Source: Oscillospiraceae bacterium
Lineage (GTDB): Bacteria > Bacillota > Clostridia > Oscillospirales > CAG-272
Length of the DNA stretch: 39,251 nucleotides
Assembly: GCA_015064555.1 (NCBI GenBank)
Contig: SVRZ01000023.1
Location: forward strand, 1-39,251
Direction: 5' to 3'
The notes under the pieces were generated by a model, which was not told the origin of the DNA, did no database searches, and worked only from the letters and a program-made list of their open reading frames with translations. The position numbers were made by a program, and so were the translations under genes. This document shows, one piece after another, positions 25,557 to 33,332 of the stretch (position 1 is its first letter; the number at the start of each line of letters is the position of its first letter).

Positions 25557-26117
25557 TCATTTCATCCCGGATATTTTATATATGACAGGTGAGAAAATAA
25601 TGCTGACTGTGAGTTCTATAAGGTAATTAAGACCTATTACCACCAGGATAATGAAGGGAACTATGCTCATTGATGCAGTAGCCGAAAGCTCCTCGAAATA
25701 TCCGCGGAAAAATATCATCGAGCCGAGAAAGAATACAGTGCTGTTCACAGTGGGAGCAACCGCTGCCGCGCATATTATAGCGACATAGCGATTGAATTTG
25801 TCAATCACTTTGTATACGACCGCTGCAGCAAGTCCTGCGGCGATCCCCTTTCCCATAACCGTTATAAGCGTGCCGATAAAGGTTATGCCTATAAACACGG
25901 TCGTCTCGGGCATAAGCATAACGGATAATCCGAATACCGCTCCGAGCCATACACCGCCCGTGATACCGCATTTTATGATGCCAATTACCATAACGGTGAG
26001 GCTGAATACAGCAAGACTCAATCCACCCAGGCGAAGAGGGATAAGATTGAATATAAGCATAAGTGCCGTGAGAACTGCAAGGTATACAATTCTTTTAGTG
26101 TCATATGATCTTTTCAC
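25557..26117 (-). CDS. ECF transporter S component (substrate-binding membrane subunit)
   Basis: The substrate-specific subunit of an energy-coupling-factor vitamin transporter; it must borrow shared EcfA/EcfT modules encoded elsewhere. The 186-residue product has six hydrophobic segments beginning VYLAVLTALMLIFNLIP, an N-terminal helix with the small-residue pattern S components use to dock EcfT. It begins with GTG (26117) behind GGAGGT at 7 bases. The 5' leader is only about 26 bases, so no riboswitch is present to reveal the vitamin. It is a single gene, divergent from the flavin reductase. The ligand is unknown. Confidence 0.85.
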   Translation of the reverse strand: MKRSYDTKRIVYLAVLTALMLIFNLIPLRLGGLSLAVFSLTVMVIGIIKCGITGGVWLGAVFGLSVMLMPETTVFIGITFIGTLITVMGKGIAAGLAAAVVYKVIDKFNRYVAIICAAAVAPTVNSTVFFLGSMIFFRGYFEELSATASMSIVPFIILVVIGLNYLIELTVSIIFSPVIYKISGMK

Positions 26118-26149
26118 AAGAAAAAACCTCCATAGTATTTGTCAATCGT

Positions 26150-26178
26150 ATTGTAGCACAAACCGAGCAAAAAATCAA
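26150..26178 (-). promoter_or_regulatory. Promoter of the ECF S-component gene
   Basis: On the - strand TTGATT (26173-26178), 17-base spacer, TACAAT (26150-26155). The stretch between this and the opposing flavin reductase promoter holds a GGCGG/CCGCC inverted repeat (26198-26202, 26221-26225). Confidence 0.65.
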
Positions 26179-26266
26179 GCCTTTTCTGCATTTAGCCGGC
26201 GGTAGCTCGGATGGGGAGTGCCGCCTCGGACAAAATATTTACAAATATAAAATTGCTACTGCGCTC

Positions 26267-26295
26267 TTGACATACCGTTAAAAAACATTTATAAT
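26267..26295 (+). promoter_or_regulatory. Promoter of the flavin reductase-nfnAB transcript
   Basis: TTGACA (26267-26272), 17-base spacer, TATAAT (26290-26295), full consensus. A short ACACTC/GAGTGT hairpin (26304-26309, 26318-26323) lies at the predicted 5' end of the message. Confidence 0.85.
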
Positions 26296-26370
26296 CATAA
26301 TACACACTCAAGCTCAGGAGTGTTTTGCATTTGTCAGTTAAATTGAATACATTTAAGGAGAATTTTTACT

Positions 26371-27309
26371 ATGAGTAGCTTTGAAAATTTGAGAATAGTT
26401 GATAATTTCTATCAGACGTCGTTGTTTTTCCCGATGCCCACGGTTATTATTTCAACCCTCTGTGAGGACGGAATGACCAATCTCGGTCCCTATTCGCTCG
26501 TTCAGCCCTATTACGTAGCAGGCAAGGACTACTACGCGATGCTTCTTTGCTGCCGTAATTCCTCGAATACGGCTCAGAATATCCTGCGCAACGGAAAATG
26601 CACGCTCAATTTCATAGACGATAAGCCTTCAACCTTCAAGGAGGCAGTGAAGCTCTCCTGGCCCGGCGATAAGCCCGAGGAAAAGATGCCAAAGTGCAAC
26701 TTCAAGCTGGAAAAGAGCCTTCTCGAGGAGGAAACCGGCGAGGCAAGACCTATGGTGCTGACCGATGCTATAGAGGCTATAGAATGCACCTGGATGAGAG
26801 AGCTGGACGGCGCGGATAAGGATATGCCCGGAGAGCTGAATGGATATGAGGGTCCGTATCATGATTTTAACGGTATAACCTCTAAATTCGGCGCGCATTT
26901 CATCCTGAGGATAGACAAGATACTTATGAAGAAGAAATACAGCGATGCTATAATAAACGGTGTTAAGGCTAAGGATTTCCCGTCGCTCCCCGTAGATTAC
27001 GGCTACCGCGATTCAAAGAATTTCTGGTTCCACAGAAAGACCAGGATGAGAGCAGAGCTCCTTCAGATGCGTCAGGCATCCCTGGAGTCTGTCCGCTATG
27101 CAGCAGACCGCGTTGATGACGTCGTTAAGTTCACCGATGAGGCACTTATGACAGTGCTCGGAGTTCCGAGAGTGTTCCTGCCTCTTGTCCTTAAGGGATG
27201 CGTGGCATGGGCTAAGGAAAACGGTGTAACCCTTATCACCCCCGAGCATATGCAGATAATCAACGATAAGCGCGCGAAAGAGAAGAGCAAGAAAAACAAC
27301 AATAAATAA
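26371..27309 (+). CDS. Flavin reductase-family protein with PCP-reductase-like C-terminal segment
   Basis: A cytosolic flavoprotein. Residues about 12-200 show the split-barrel flavin reductase pattern (PMPTVIISTLCEDGMTNLGPYS, SSNTAQNILRNGKCTLNF), which binds FMN. The last 75 residues (FTDEALMTVLGVPRVFLPLVLKG...GVTLITPEHM) resemble the small PCP-reductase-like domain found attached to redox proteins. The 312-residue product is therefore a fusion. It has a perfect promoter and AAGGAG site and sits 34 bases ahead of nfnA, so it is likely co-expressed with the electron-bifurcating pair and may use or supply its reducing equivalents. The C-terminal assignment is tentative. Confidence 0.8.
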   Translation: MSSFENLRIVDNFYQTSLFFPMPTVIISTLCEDGMTNLGPYSLVQPYYVAGKDYYAMLLCCRNSSNTAQNILRNGKCTLNFIDDKPSTFKEAVKLSWPGDKPEEKMPKCNFKLEKSLLEEETGEARPMVLTDAIEAIECTWMRELDGADKDMPGELNGYEGPYHDFNGITSKFGAHFILRIDKILMKKKYSDAIINGVKAKDFPSLPVDYGYRDSKNFWFHRKTRMRAELLQMRQASLESVRYAADRVDDVVKFTDEALMTVLGVPRVFLPLVLKGCVAWAKENGVTLITPEHMQIINDKRAKEKSKKNNNK

Positions 27310-27343
27310 ACCTGGTTTTACGAAATTTTGAAAAAGGCAAAAT

Positions 27344-28213
27344 ATGTATAAGGTCATAAAGAAAAGAGTACTTAATCCCACCGTAGTCGAGCTTCATATA
27401 GAAGCACCTCTCGTTTCGGCAAAGGCGCGCCCCGGGCAGTTCATAATTTTGCGCGTGGACGAGGAGGGCGAGCGCATTCCCCTCACGGTAGCCGGAGTCA
27501 ACAGATCCGAGGGAACTGTGAAGATAATATATCAGATAGTAGGCTCCACCACAAAGAAGCTTTCCTTGAAGGAGGAGGGCGATCATATAAGTGATTTTGT
27601 CGGTCCTCTCGGCACCGCCACCCACCTTGAAGGGCTTCGCCGCGTATGTATTGTGGGGGGAGGAGTCGGCTGTGCCATAGCTATGCCTATAGCCGAGGCG
27701 CTTCACGAAATGGGTGCCGAGGTAACCGGAATTATCGGCTTCCGTAACCGCGATCTCGTCATTCTTGAGGACGAGTTCCGCGCCGCCACAGACAGGCTTC
27801 GCATAATGACGGATGACGGCTCGTACGGCGAGCATGGCAACGTTACCGCACCTCTTGCCGAGATGCTTTCGGCAGGCGAGAGCTTCGATATGATAATCAC
27901 GATCGGTCCTCTTATTATGATGAAATATGTAGTAGCCACCGCTCGTCCGTATGGAGTGCCCGTTACCGTATCCATGAATCCCATTATGATAGACGGCACG
28001 GGAATGTGCGGAGGCTGTCGCCTGACACTCAACCGCGGCACAGAGAGAGTCACCGCATTTGCCTGTGTTGACGGTCCTGATTTTAATGGTTATGAGGTCG
28101 ATTTTGATGAGGCTATGACCAGAGGCAGAATGTACGGTAGCTTTGAGCGCCATGCATATGAGGCAACCTGCAATCTCTTTTCGAAGGAGGCAAGCGAAAA
28201 TGGCAAAGGCTAA
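27344..28213 (+). CDS. nfnA: NfnA: FAD/NAD-binding subunit of ferredoxin:NADP+ oxidoreductase
   Basis: Small subunit of the electron-bifurcating NADH-dependent reduced ferredoxin:NADP+ oxidoreductase. The 289-residue product has an FAD domain (RPGQFIILRVD, ERIPLTVAG), a nucleotide-binding GGGVGCAIAMPIAEAL, and the C-terminal [2Fe-2S] segment MCGGCRLTL...FACVDGPDFNG, which in NfnA supplies three Cys and an Asp. The fold is that of the dihydroorotate dehydrogenase electron-transfer subunit (PyrK). Its stop overlaps the nfnB start by 14 bases, so subunits are made together. Identification relies on the pairing with nfnB; without it, a PyrK or sulfide dehydrogenase subunit would be equally possible. 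Confidence 0.9.
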   Translation: MYKVIKKRVLNPTVVELHIEAPLVSAKARPGQFIILRVDEEGERIPLTVAGVNRSEGTVKIIYQIVGSTTKKLSLKEEGDHISDFVGPLGTATHLEGLRRVCIVGGGVGCAIAMPIAEALHEMGAEVTGIIGFRNRDLVILEDEFRAATDRLRIMTDDGSYGEHGNVTAPLAEMLSAGESFDMIITIGPLIMMKYVVATARPYGVPVTVSMNPIMIDGTGMCGGCRLTLNRGTERVTAFACVDGPDFNGYEVDFDEAMTRGRMYGSFERHAYEATCNLFSKEASENGKG

Positions 28214-29621
28214 TATGGATAACAATAGATGCCCGATGCCGACACAGGAGCCCTCCGTCCGTCGGAATAACTTCTCCGAGGTCGCTTTGGGATATACCGA
28301 AGATATGGCGATCAAGGAGGCGGAGCGATGCCTGAACTGCAAAAATATGCCTTGCGTCCAAGGCTGTCCCGTAAATATACGCATCCCCGAATTTATCGCC
28401 AAGGTAAGGGAAGGCGACTTTGAGGGAGCGTATAGAATAATCTCCGAGTCGTCATCTTTGCCTGCGGTCTGTGGCAGAGTATGTCCCCAGGAGGTGCAAT
28501 GTGAGTCGAAATGCATCAGGGGAATAAAGGGCGAGAGTGTCGGAATCGGCAGGCTCGAGCGCTTTGTTGCCGATTGGCATAATACCTTCTCCGAAGAAGA
28601 GCCCACACCCGTGGTAAGTAACGGTCATAGGGTAGCCGTCGTAGGCTCGGGTCCATCGGGGCTTACCTGCGCGGGCGACCTCGCAAAGCGCGGATATAGC
28701 GTAACGGTGTTCGAGGCGCTTCACACCGCAGGCGGTGTGCTTGTATACGGCATTCCCGAATTTCGTCTGCCTAAAAGCATTGTGAAGAAAGAGGTAAATA
28801 CCCTTAAAAAGCTTGGAGTTGAAATACAAACAAACGTTGTAATAGGCAAGACTCTTACTATAGACGAGCTGTTTGCGGCAGGATATGAGGCTGTTTTTAT
28901 CGGCTCGGGCGCAGGTCTTCCCAGCTTTATGGGCATTCCGGGTGAGGGACTCAACGGAGTCTACTCGGCAAACGAATTTCTCACAAGAAGCAATCTTATG
29001 AAGGCATATCTCGATGATTCGGATACTCCGATAATGAAGGGCGGCAGGGTTGCCGTTGTCGGCGGCGGAAACGTTGCCATGGATGCGGCGCGGACTGCGC
29101 TTCGCCTTGGTGCAGAGAAGGTCTACGTCGTATATCGCCGCTCTATGGATGAGCTTCCTGCAAGGCGCGAGGAGGTTCTGCATGCTGAGGAGGAGGGAAT
29201 AGAATTCCATCTGCTTGCAAATCCCGTTGAAATAATCGGCTATAGGAATGAAACAGATCCGCGCGATCCAAAGAACGGATTTGTAACAGCTATAAAATGC
29301 ATAAAAATGGAGCTTGGAGATCCGGATGAGCGCGGCAGACGCCGCCCCGTGTCAATTCCCGGCAGCGAATTTACCTTGGACGTTGATGCCGTTATCATAT
29401 CTATAGGAACAACGCCAAATCCCCTGATAAAATCCACGACCGAGGGACTTACGGTAAATAGTCGCGGCGGCATAGTAATAAATGAAGAAGGGCTCACATC
29501 CAGATATGGAATTTATGCCGGCGGCGATGCTGTAACAGGTGCAGCAACGGTAATATCTGCTATGGGCGCAGGCAAGCTCGCGGCAGGCTCAATAGATGCT
29601 ATGCTTTCTGAAAAGCGGTAA
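28200..29621 (+). CDS. nfnB: NfnB: GltD-like NADPH-binding subunit
   Basis: Large subunit of NfnAB, holding two [4Fe-4S] clusters, the bifurcating FAD and the NADP(H) site; annotated in many genomes as glutamate synthase small chain (gltA/gltD). The 473-residue product begins MAKANMDNNRCPMP. It has CLNCKNMPCVQGCPV and the CGRVCPQEVQCESKC pair for the clusters, VAVVGSGPSGLTCAGDLA for FAD, and VAVVGGGNVAMDAARTALRLGA for NADPH. The start at 28200 has AAGGAGG at 9 bases; a longer frame reading from 28143 lies inside nfnA and is rejected. No glutamate synthase large chain is next to it, which favours Nfn. Confidence 0.92.
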   Translation: MAKANMDNNRCPMPTQEPSVRRNNFSEVALGYTEDMAIKEAERCLNCKNMPCVQGCPVNIRIPEFIAKVREGDFEGAYRIISESSSLPAVCGRVCPQEVQCESKCIRGIKGESVGIGRLERFVADWHNTFSEEEPTPVVSNGHRVAVVGSGPSGLTCAGDLAKRGYSVTVFEALHTAGGVLVYGIPEFRLPKSIVKKEVNTLKKLGVEIQTNVVIGKTLTIDELFAAGYEAVFIGSGAGLPSFMGIPGEGLNGVYSANEFLTRSNLMKAYLDDSDTPIMKGGRVAVVGGGNVAMDAARTALRLGAEKVYVVYRRSMDELPARREEVLHAEEEGIEFHLLANPVEIIGYRNETDPRDPKNGFVTAIKCIKMELGDPDERGRRRPVSIPGSEFTLDVDAVIISIGTTPNPLIKSTTEGLTVNSRGGIVINEEGLTSRYGIYAGGDAVTGAATVISAMGAGKLAAGSIDAMLSEKR

Positions 29622-29642
29622 TTTTACTCAAAGGAATTTAGA

Positions 29643-30182
29643 ATGAAAAACCACACACGCAACCTAAAGATGATATTGTCGGCACTCTTTTTGTCGTTGG
29701 CATACGTTCTTCCGTTTCTGACAGGACAGATACCGGAAATAGGGGCAATGCTTTGCCCGATGCATATACCCGTGTTGCTTTGCGGCTTTATATGTGGCTG
29801 GCAGTGGGGGCTTACGGTCGGCTTTATCGCACCTCTTTTCCGCTCTTTGACTCTTGGTATGCCGCCCCTTTTTCCGGGTGCTGTCTCTATGGCATTTGAG
29901 CTTATGGCATACGGAGCTGTGTCGGGGGGTATGCATAACATCCTTCCCAAAAAGCGACCGTACATATATTGCTCGCTTATATCAGCGATGATAATAGGCA
30001 GACTTTTCTGGGGCGCGGCTATGTTTGTATGCCTCGGTGTCAAGGGCGGGACATTTACGTTTGCTGCATTTATTGCAGGAGCACTCACAAATGCCTTGCC
30101 GGGCATCATTTTGCAGATAGCTCTGGTACCTCTCCTTGTTATGGTGCTGGATAACCCGAAAATCTTGAAGCTAAAGGATTAA
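29643..30182 (+). CDS. ECF transporter S component
   Basis: A second ECF substrate-binding membrane subunit, unlike the one at 25557. The 179-residue product has about six hydrophobic segments and the motif LCPMHIPVLLCGFICGW, then FIAPLFRSLTLGMPPLFPGAVSMAFEL, which I associate with S components found beside uridine-kinase-like genes in Clostridia. It follows nfnB by 21 bases and the kinase starts one base after its stop, so transport and phosphorylation are coupled. A nucleoside or vitamin precursor trapped by phosphorylation is the natural guess, but the ligand is not shown. Confidence 0.85.
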   Translation: MKNHTRNLKMILSALFLSLAYVLPFLTGQIPEIGAMLCPMHIPVLLCGFICGWQWGLTVGFIAPLFRSLTLGMPPLFPGAVSMAFELMAYGAVSGGMHNILPKKRPYIYCSLISAMIIGRLFWGAAMFVCLGVKGGTFTFAAFIAGALTNALPGIILQIALVPLLVMVLDNPKILKLKD

Positions 30183-30183
30183 T

Positions 30184-31281
30184 ATGTGTAAAACGACAGA
30201 TAAAAACAGCTTATCTCACCTTATTAAGGAGCATTTTATCGCCTATCCGCAGTCAATGATAAGAGATATTCTTAAATTCATACACCAAGGCGCATTCGGA
30301 TGCGAGCATATGGTATCGGATGAAGCGTCCGCCATTGAGAGGATAAAGGGCGAATATTCGTCCTCGGCAGACAGTCATCCTTCTGCGGAAAAGCTCAGCG
30401 AGGGCTATAGCCGTGTCTCGCTTTCTTACCTTGATAAGGGGCTTAGCCCACAAACCCTTGGAAGGCTTTTTTACCTATCTGCCAAGAAAGAGCCTCGCGG
30501 AAAGGAAAATCTTATCCTTGCAATCGAGGCGCTGAATGAGCTTGCAGAGGACGGAAACCTGCCGTTTGAAGGCGATGAGCTCAGATCCGTCCTTGCAGAT
30601 TGGGAAGCTCGGGGATACCCGGCTCTCCGTCATACCGATATATTCCGCCAATGCTACAATCCCTCCTACCGAGTAATAGCAAACGAATACGTAAGGCTTC
30701 TTGAGCTATTCATTATTATAGACAGGGCATTGGCAGAGTCTTCCGCCACGGTCACACTTGCCATTGAGGGAGGGAGTGCAAGCGGAAAAACCACTCTCGC
30801 CGCCCTCTTGAAAAGTGTATACGGATGTACCGTATTTCATATGGATGATTTCTTTCTTCGCCCCGAGCAGAGAACTGCCGAGCGATTCGCCGAGCCCGGC
30901 GGTAACGTAGACAGAGAGCGATTTTTATCCGAGGTGCTTCTGCCGCTTTCCGAGGGAAGAGATATCACTTACCGTCCCTTTGATTGCTCGCGCTTGATGC
31001 TGGCAGAGCCTGTCCGAGTAAGTCCTGCACGCCTTGTGGTGGTCGAGGGTGCTTATTCAATGCATCCCGAGCTTTCCGGGTATTATGACCTCTCGGTATT
31101 CCTCGATATATCGGAAGATCTTCAGCGTGAGCGCATAATGCGCCGCAATTCGCCAAAGCATGCCGAGCGATTTTTCAATGAGTGGATCCCACTCGAAAAT
31201 AAATATTTCAAGGCTTTTGATACAAAAAATAAATGTGATATTTCCATTGATTCCAAATTATCAGAACCCAAATTACAATAG
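30184..31281 (+). CDS. P-loop kinase, uridine kinase-like, with unknown N-terminal domain
   Basis: A cytosolic phosphotransferase of 365 residues. The C-terminal half has the Walker A EGGSASGKTTL (about 193-203), HMDDFFLRPEQ, and a lid region RERIMRRN, as in uridine kinase/phosphoribulokinase-type enzymes. Residues 1-180 form a separate helical domain (IRDILKFIHQGAFGCEHMV...) that I cannot name, and that ordinary uridine kinases lack. It begins one base after the ECF S-component stop, so it probably phosphorylates the imported compound. Its stop codon is inside the left arm of the terminator at 31273-31330. Confidence 0.8.
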   Translation: MCKTTDKNSLSHLIKEHFIAYPQSMIRDILKFIHQGAFGCEHMVSDEASAIERIKGEYSSSADSHPSAEKLSEGYSRVSLSYLDKGLSPQTLGRLFYLSAKKEPRGKENLILAIEALNELAEDGNLPFEGDELRSVLADWEARGYPALRHTDIFRQCYNPSYRVIANEYVRLLELFIIIDRALAESSATVTLAIEGGSASGKTTLAALLKSVYGCTVFHMDDFFLRPEQRTAERFAEPGGNVDRERFLSEVLLPLSEGRDITYRPFDCSRLMLAEPVRVSPARLVVVEGAYSMHPELSGYYDLSVFLDISEDLQRERIMRRNSPKHAERFFNEWIPLENKYFKAFDTKNKCDISIDSKLSEPKLQ

Positions 31282-31330
31282 AAAAATCGAGGGACGACAG
31301 AACCGTCAACCCTCGATTTTTCTATTGTAA
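31273..31330. terminator. Strong bidirectional terminator
   Basis: A perfect 21-bp stem (31273-31293 with 31310-31330) around a 16-base loop, with A-rich and T-rich flanks inside the stem. It ends the flavin reductase-to-kinase transcript (+) and the sulfite reductase gene (-, stop at 31341). The kinase stop codon lies in the left arm. Confidence 0.8.
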
Positions 31331-31340
31331 CAAATGAAAA

Positions 31341-32270
31341 CTACTGCCTTTCAAGCAAAGGCTTTGCCAGTATCTCTTCCTTCCTGTCGATAAGATCGCT
31401 TGTCGCAATAGCGGCTTCAAGAGCATCTATGCCGATGCGGTCAACCGTTGCACCGAGTCGCTCCTTAACGTAACCGTTCTCCTTGTACCAGAGGAGGACC
31501 TTTTCGATAACGGTGGGAATTTCATCGACCGGATAGGTATTATTTAAGCGAGTGCCCATGCGCTGGGTCTTTCCCCAGGTTCCGCCAACGAAAATACGGC
31601 AAGCCGATTCGGCTTCCTTAGGAGCTGCACCGAAGGGGCATTTGCCGATGCATACACCGCACTTCGTGCATTTTCCGCCGTCAATAACAGCCCTTCCGTT
31701 CTCAACCGAAACGGCTCTTGAGGGACAGCTTTCGGCAACTGAGCATCTCTTGCAGGCGCGGCATAGCTCGCCGTCAAAGGAGAATAGCTTGCAGCCCTCC
31801 ACACCCACGTCGTTCAGACTCGGCTTCATACAACTGTTCGGACAGCCGCCGACGCCGATCTTGAATTTATGCGGGAGCTTAACGTCGCGCATTCCTATGT
31901 AAAACCTATCGTAAATGACCTTGGCTATCGCCTGAGTATCGATATTGCCGTAAACGCAGGTCGTGCCCTTGCAGGCGGTGATAGGGCGAACCTTCGCGCC
32001 TGTTCCGCCGAAGTACAAGCCGTGCTCTTTCATAAACTGCTCCGCTTCGGGGATCCTCTCGAAGGGAATTCCGCTGATCTCGGCAGCGAGTCTTGCGGTG
32101 AATATCACCCTGCCGTCACCGAATCTCTCGGCGCAATCCGCAATAGTATGAAGCTCGTCGGGAGTGAAAAGACCTGCAACGGTAACTACTCTGCCGGAAA
32201 AACAGTCGGTACCTCTGTTTCGTAAGAATCCGCGCGCCTTCACACTCATTATCTGTTCTTTTGTAAGCAT
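31341..32270 (-). CDS. Siroheme sulfite/nitrite reductase-like protein with 2x[4Fe-4S] ferredoxin domain (AsrC-like)
   Basis: Probably reduces sulfite to sulfide in the cytosol. From the ATG at 32270 (GAGGT 9 bases upstream) the product is 309 residues. It has a ferredoxin-like N-terminal half-domain, then the siroheme-[4Fe-4S] coupling cysteines in CKGTTCVYG and GGCPNSC, two ferredoxin clusters in CRACKRCSVAESCP and CTKCGVCIGKCP, and a C-terminal reductase end. This is the architecture of the anaerobic AsrC subunit. AsrA and AsrB are absent here, so the electron donor must come from elsewhere. An earlier in-frame ATG (32330) lies in the promoter and is rejected. It is transcribed divergently from an ABC transporter through overlapping promoters. 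Confidence 0.88.
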   Translation of the reverse strand: MLTKEQIMSVKARGFLRNRGTDCFSGRVVTVAGLFTPDELHTIADCAERFGDGRVIFTARLAAEISGIPFERIPEAEQFMKEHGLYFGGTGAKVRPITACKGTTCVYGNIDTQAIAKVIYDRFYIGMRDVKLPHKFKIGVGGCPNSCMKPSLNDVGVEGCKLFSFDGELCRACKRCSVAESCPSRAVSVENGRAVIDGGKCTKCGVCIGKCPFGAAPKEAESACRIFVGGTWGKTQRMGTRLNNTYPVDEIPTVIEKVLLWYKENGYVKERLGATVDRIGIDALEAAIATSDLIDRKEEILAKPLLERQ

Positions 32271-32289
32271 AATGTTTACCTCGTTGAAA

Positions 32290-32318
32290 TTGACATAAGA
32301 TGTTTTCTGTGATATAAT
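32290..32318 (+). promoter_or_regulatory. Promoter of the ABC transporter operon
   Basis: TTGACA (32290-32295), 17-base spacer, TATAAT (32313-32318): full consensus on the + strand. Its -10 lies in the palindrome 32309-32330. Confidence 0.85.
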
Positions 32319-32330
32319 ACATTGTATCAC
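32309..32330. promoter_or_regulatory. 22-bp palindromic operator candidate covering both -10 boxes
   Basis: An inverted repeat with 18 of 22 positions symmetrical, ends GTGATA and TATCAC. It contains the -10 boxes of both divergent promoters, so a bound dimer would shut both. It does not match the CRP half-site spacing. A metal or heme-responsive repressor is possible but not shown. Confidence 0.6.
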
Positions 32331-32349
32331 TTTTTTTCGAATAAGTCAA
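32321..32349 (-). promoter_or_regulatory. Promoter of the sulfite reductase gene
   Basis: On the - strand TTGACT (32344-32349), 17-base spacer, TACAAT (32321-32326). Its -10 is two bases from the -10 of the + strand promoter, so polymerase can sit on only one at a time. Confidence 0.8.
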
Positions 32350-32372
32350 TCGGTTTGGAGTTAATAAAGTTT

Positions 32373-33332
32373 ATGGTTAAAAACAGAGCACTTATTTGTA
32401 TTCTGATAGTGGCTATTGCTGTGACATCTGCCGTCGCATTTGCCTCCTGCGGCAAGCAAGACGATATATCGGACTCGGAGGCAGTCGGCTTTACCGATGC
32501 GCTCGGTCGGAAGATAACCGTCCAGAAAAATCCGGAGAGAGTCGCTTCGCTTATAGGAAGCTTTTCGGACGTGTGGCTGTTGTCGGGCGGCGAACTCTGC
32601 GCTTCTGCCGAGGATGCCTGGGATGATTTCGGGCTGGACCTTGGCGATGCAGTTAACCTCGGAGGTGCACATTCTCCGAGCCTTGAGCTTCTTATCTCTG
32701 CCGATCCCGATTTCGTTATTGCAAGCGCATCGACTGCCGCTGACGTAGAAATGAAGGATCTCTTGGAATCTATGGGGATAACCGTCGCATATTTTGACGT
32801 TGATAGCTTTGAGGATTATCTTGCAATGCTCGATATCTGCACCGATATCACCGGCAGAAAGGATCTCTATTTGCAGAATGGACTTGCCCTCAAAACAAAG
32901 ATAGATGAAATAAAAGATGCATATAAAAATGCAGACGTTCCTACAAGCGAGAGGAAAATTCTTCTGCTCCGAGCGGCATCGAGCTTTGTCAGGGCGAAGG
33001 GAAGCTCCGGTACTATCTTAGGCGAAATGCTTGCCGATATGGGCTGCATCAATATTGCCGACAGTAATACGGGCATCCTTGAAAATTTGAGTGTTGAGGC
33101 TATAATTGCCGAAGAGCCGCATGCTATATTCGTAGTAACGATGGGAAGCGATACCGAGGCGGCAAGGCAGTCGCTTGAAAATATGATGAAGGAGAATCCT
33201 GCCTGGGGCACACTCGAGGCGGTAAAAAGCGGAAGATTGTATATTATGGATAAAGCATTATTCAATCTGAAGCCGAATGCGCGCTGGGCAGAGTCATACG
33301 AAATACTTTATGAGAAGCTTACGGAAAAATAG
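32373..33332 (+). CDS. ABC transporter substrate-binding lipoprotein (siderophore/heme/cobalamin type, FecB/BtuF-like)
   Basis: Captures an iron chelate, heme or corrinoid outside the cell and delivers it to the FecCD-type permease. The 319-residue product has a signal peptide ending in the lipobox AFASC (about residue 25), then FTDALGRKITVQKNPERVASL, the usual opening of this family, and two lobes joined by a long helix (about 170-195). The ATG at 32373 is preceded by TTGGAG at 12 bases; the longer frame reading from 32322 starts before the expected transcript start. First gene of a three-gene operon with overlapping ends. Substrate is undetermined. Confidence 0.88.
   Translation: MVKNRALICILIVAIAVTSAVAFASCGKQDDISDSEAVGFTDALGRKITVQKNPERVASLIGSFSDVWLLSGGELCASAEDAWDDFGLDLGDAVNLGGAHSPSLELLISADPDFVIASASTAADVEMKDLLESMGITVAYFDVDSFEDYLAMLDICTDITGRKDLYLQNGLALKTKIDEIKDAYKNADVPTSERKILLLRAASSFVRAKGSSGTILGEMLADMGCINIADSNTGILENLSVEAIIAEEPHAIFVVTMGSDTEAARQSLENMMKENPAWGTLEAVKSGRLYIMDKALFNLKPNARWAESYEILYEKLTEK

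Noticed and set aside
26118-26149. Vitamin riboswitch before the ECF S-component gene
   Set aside because: The predicted leader is only about 26 bases, too short for any known riboswitch aptamer.
27260-28606. 448-codon open frame on the - strand
   Set aside because: It is antisense to nfnA and nfnB, both clearly real and in overlapping frames. It is a by-product of codon bias on the coding strand.
32322-32372. Earlier start for the ABC binding protein
   Set aside because: It falls at or before the expected transcript start of the consensus promoter and would bury the signal peptide behind 17 polar residues.
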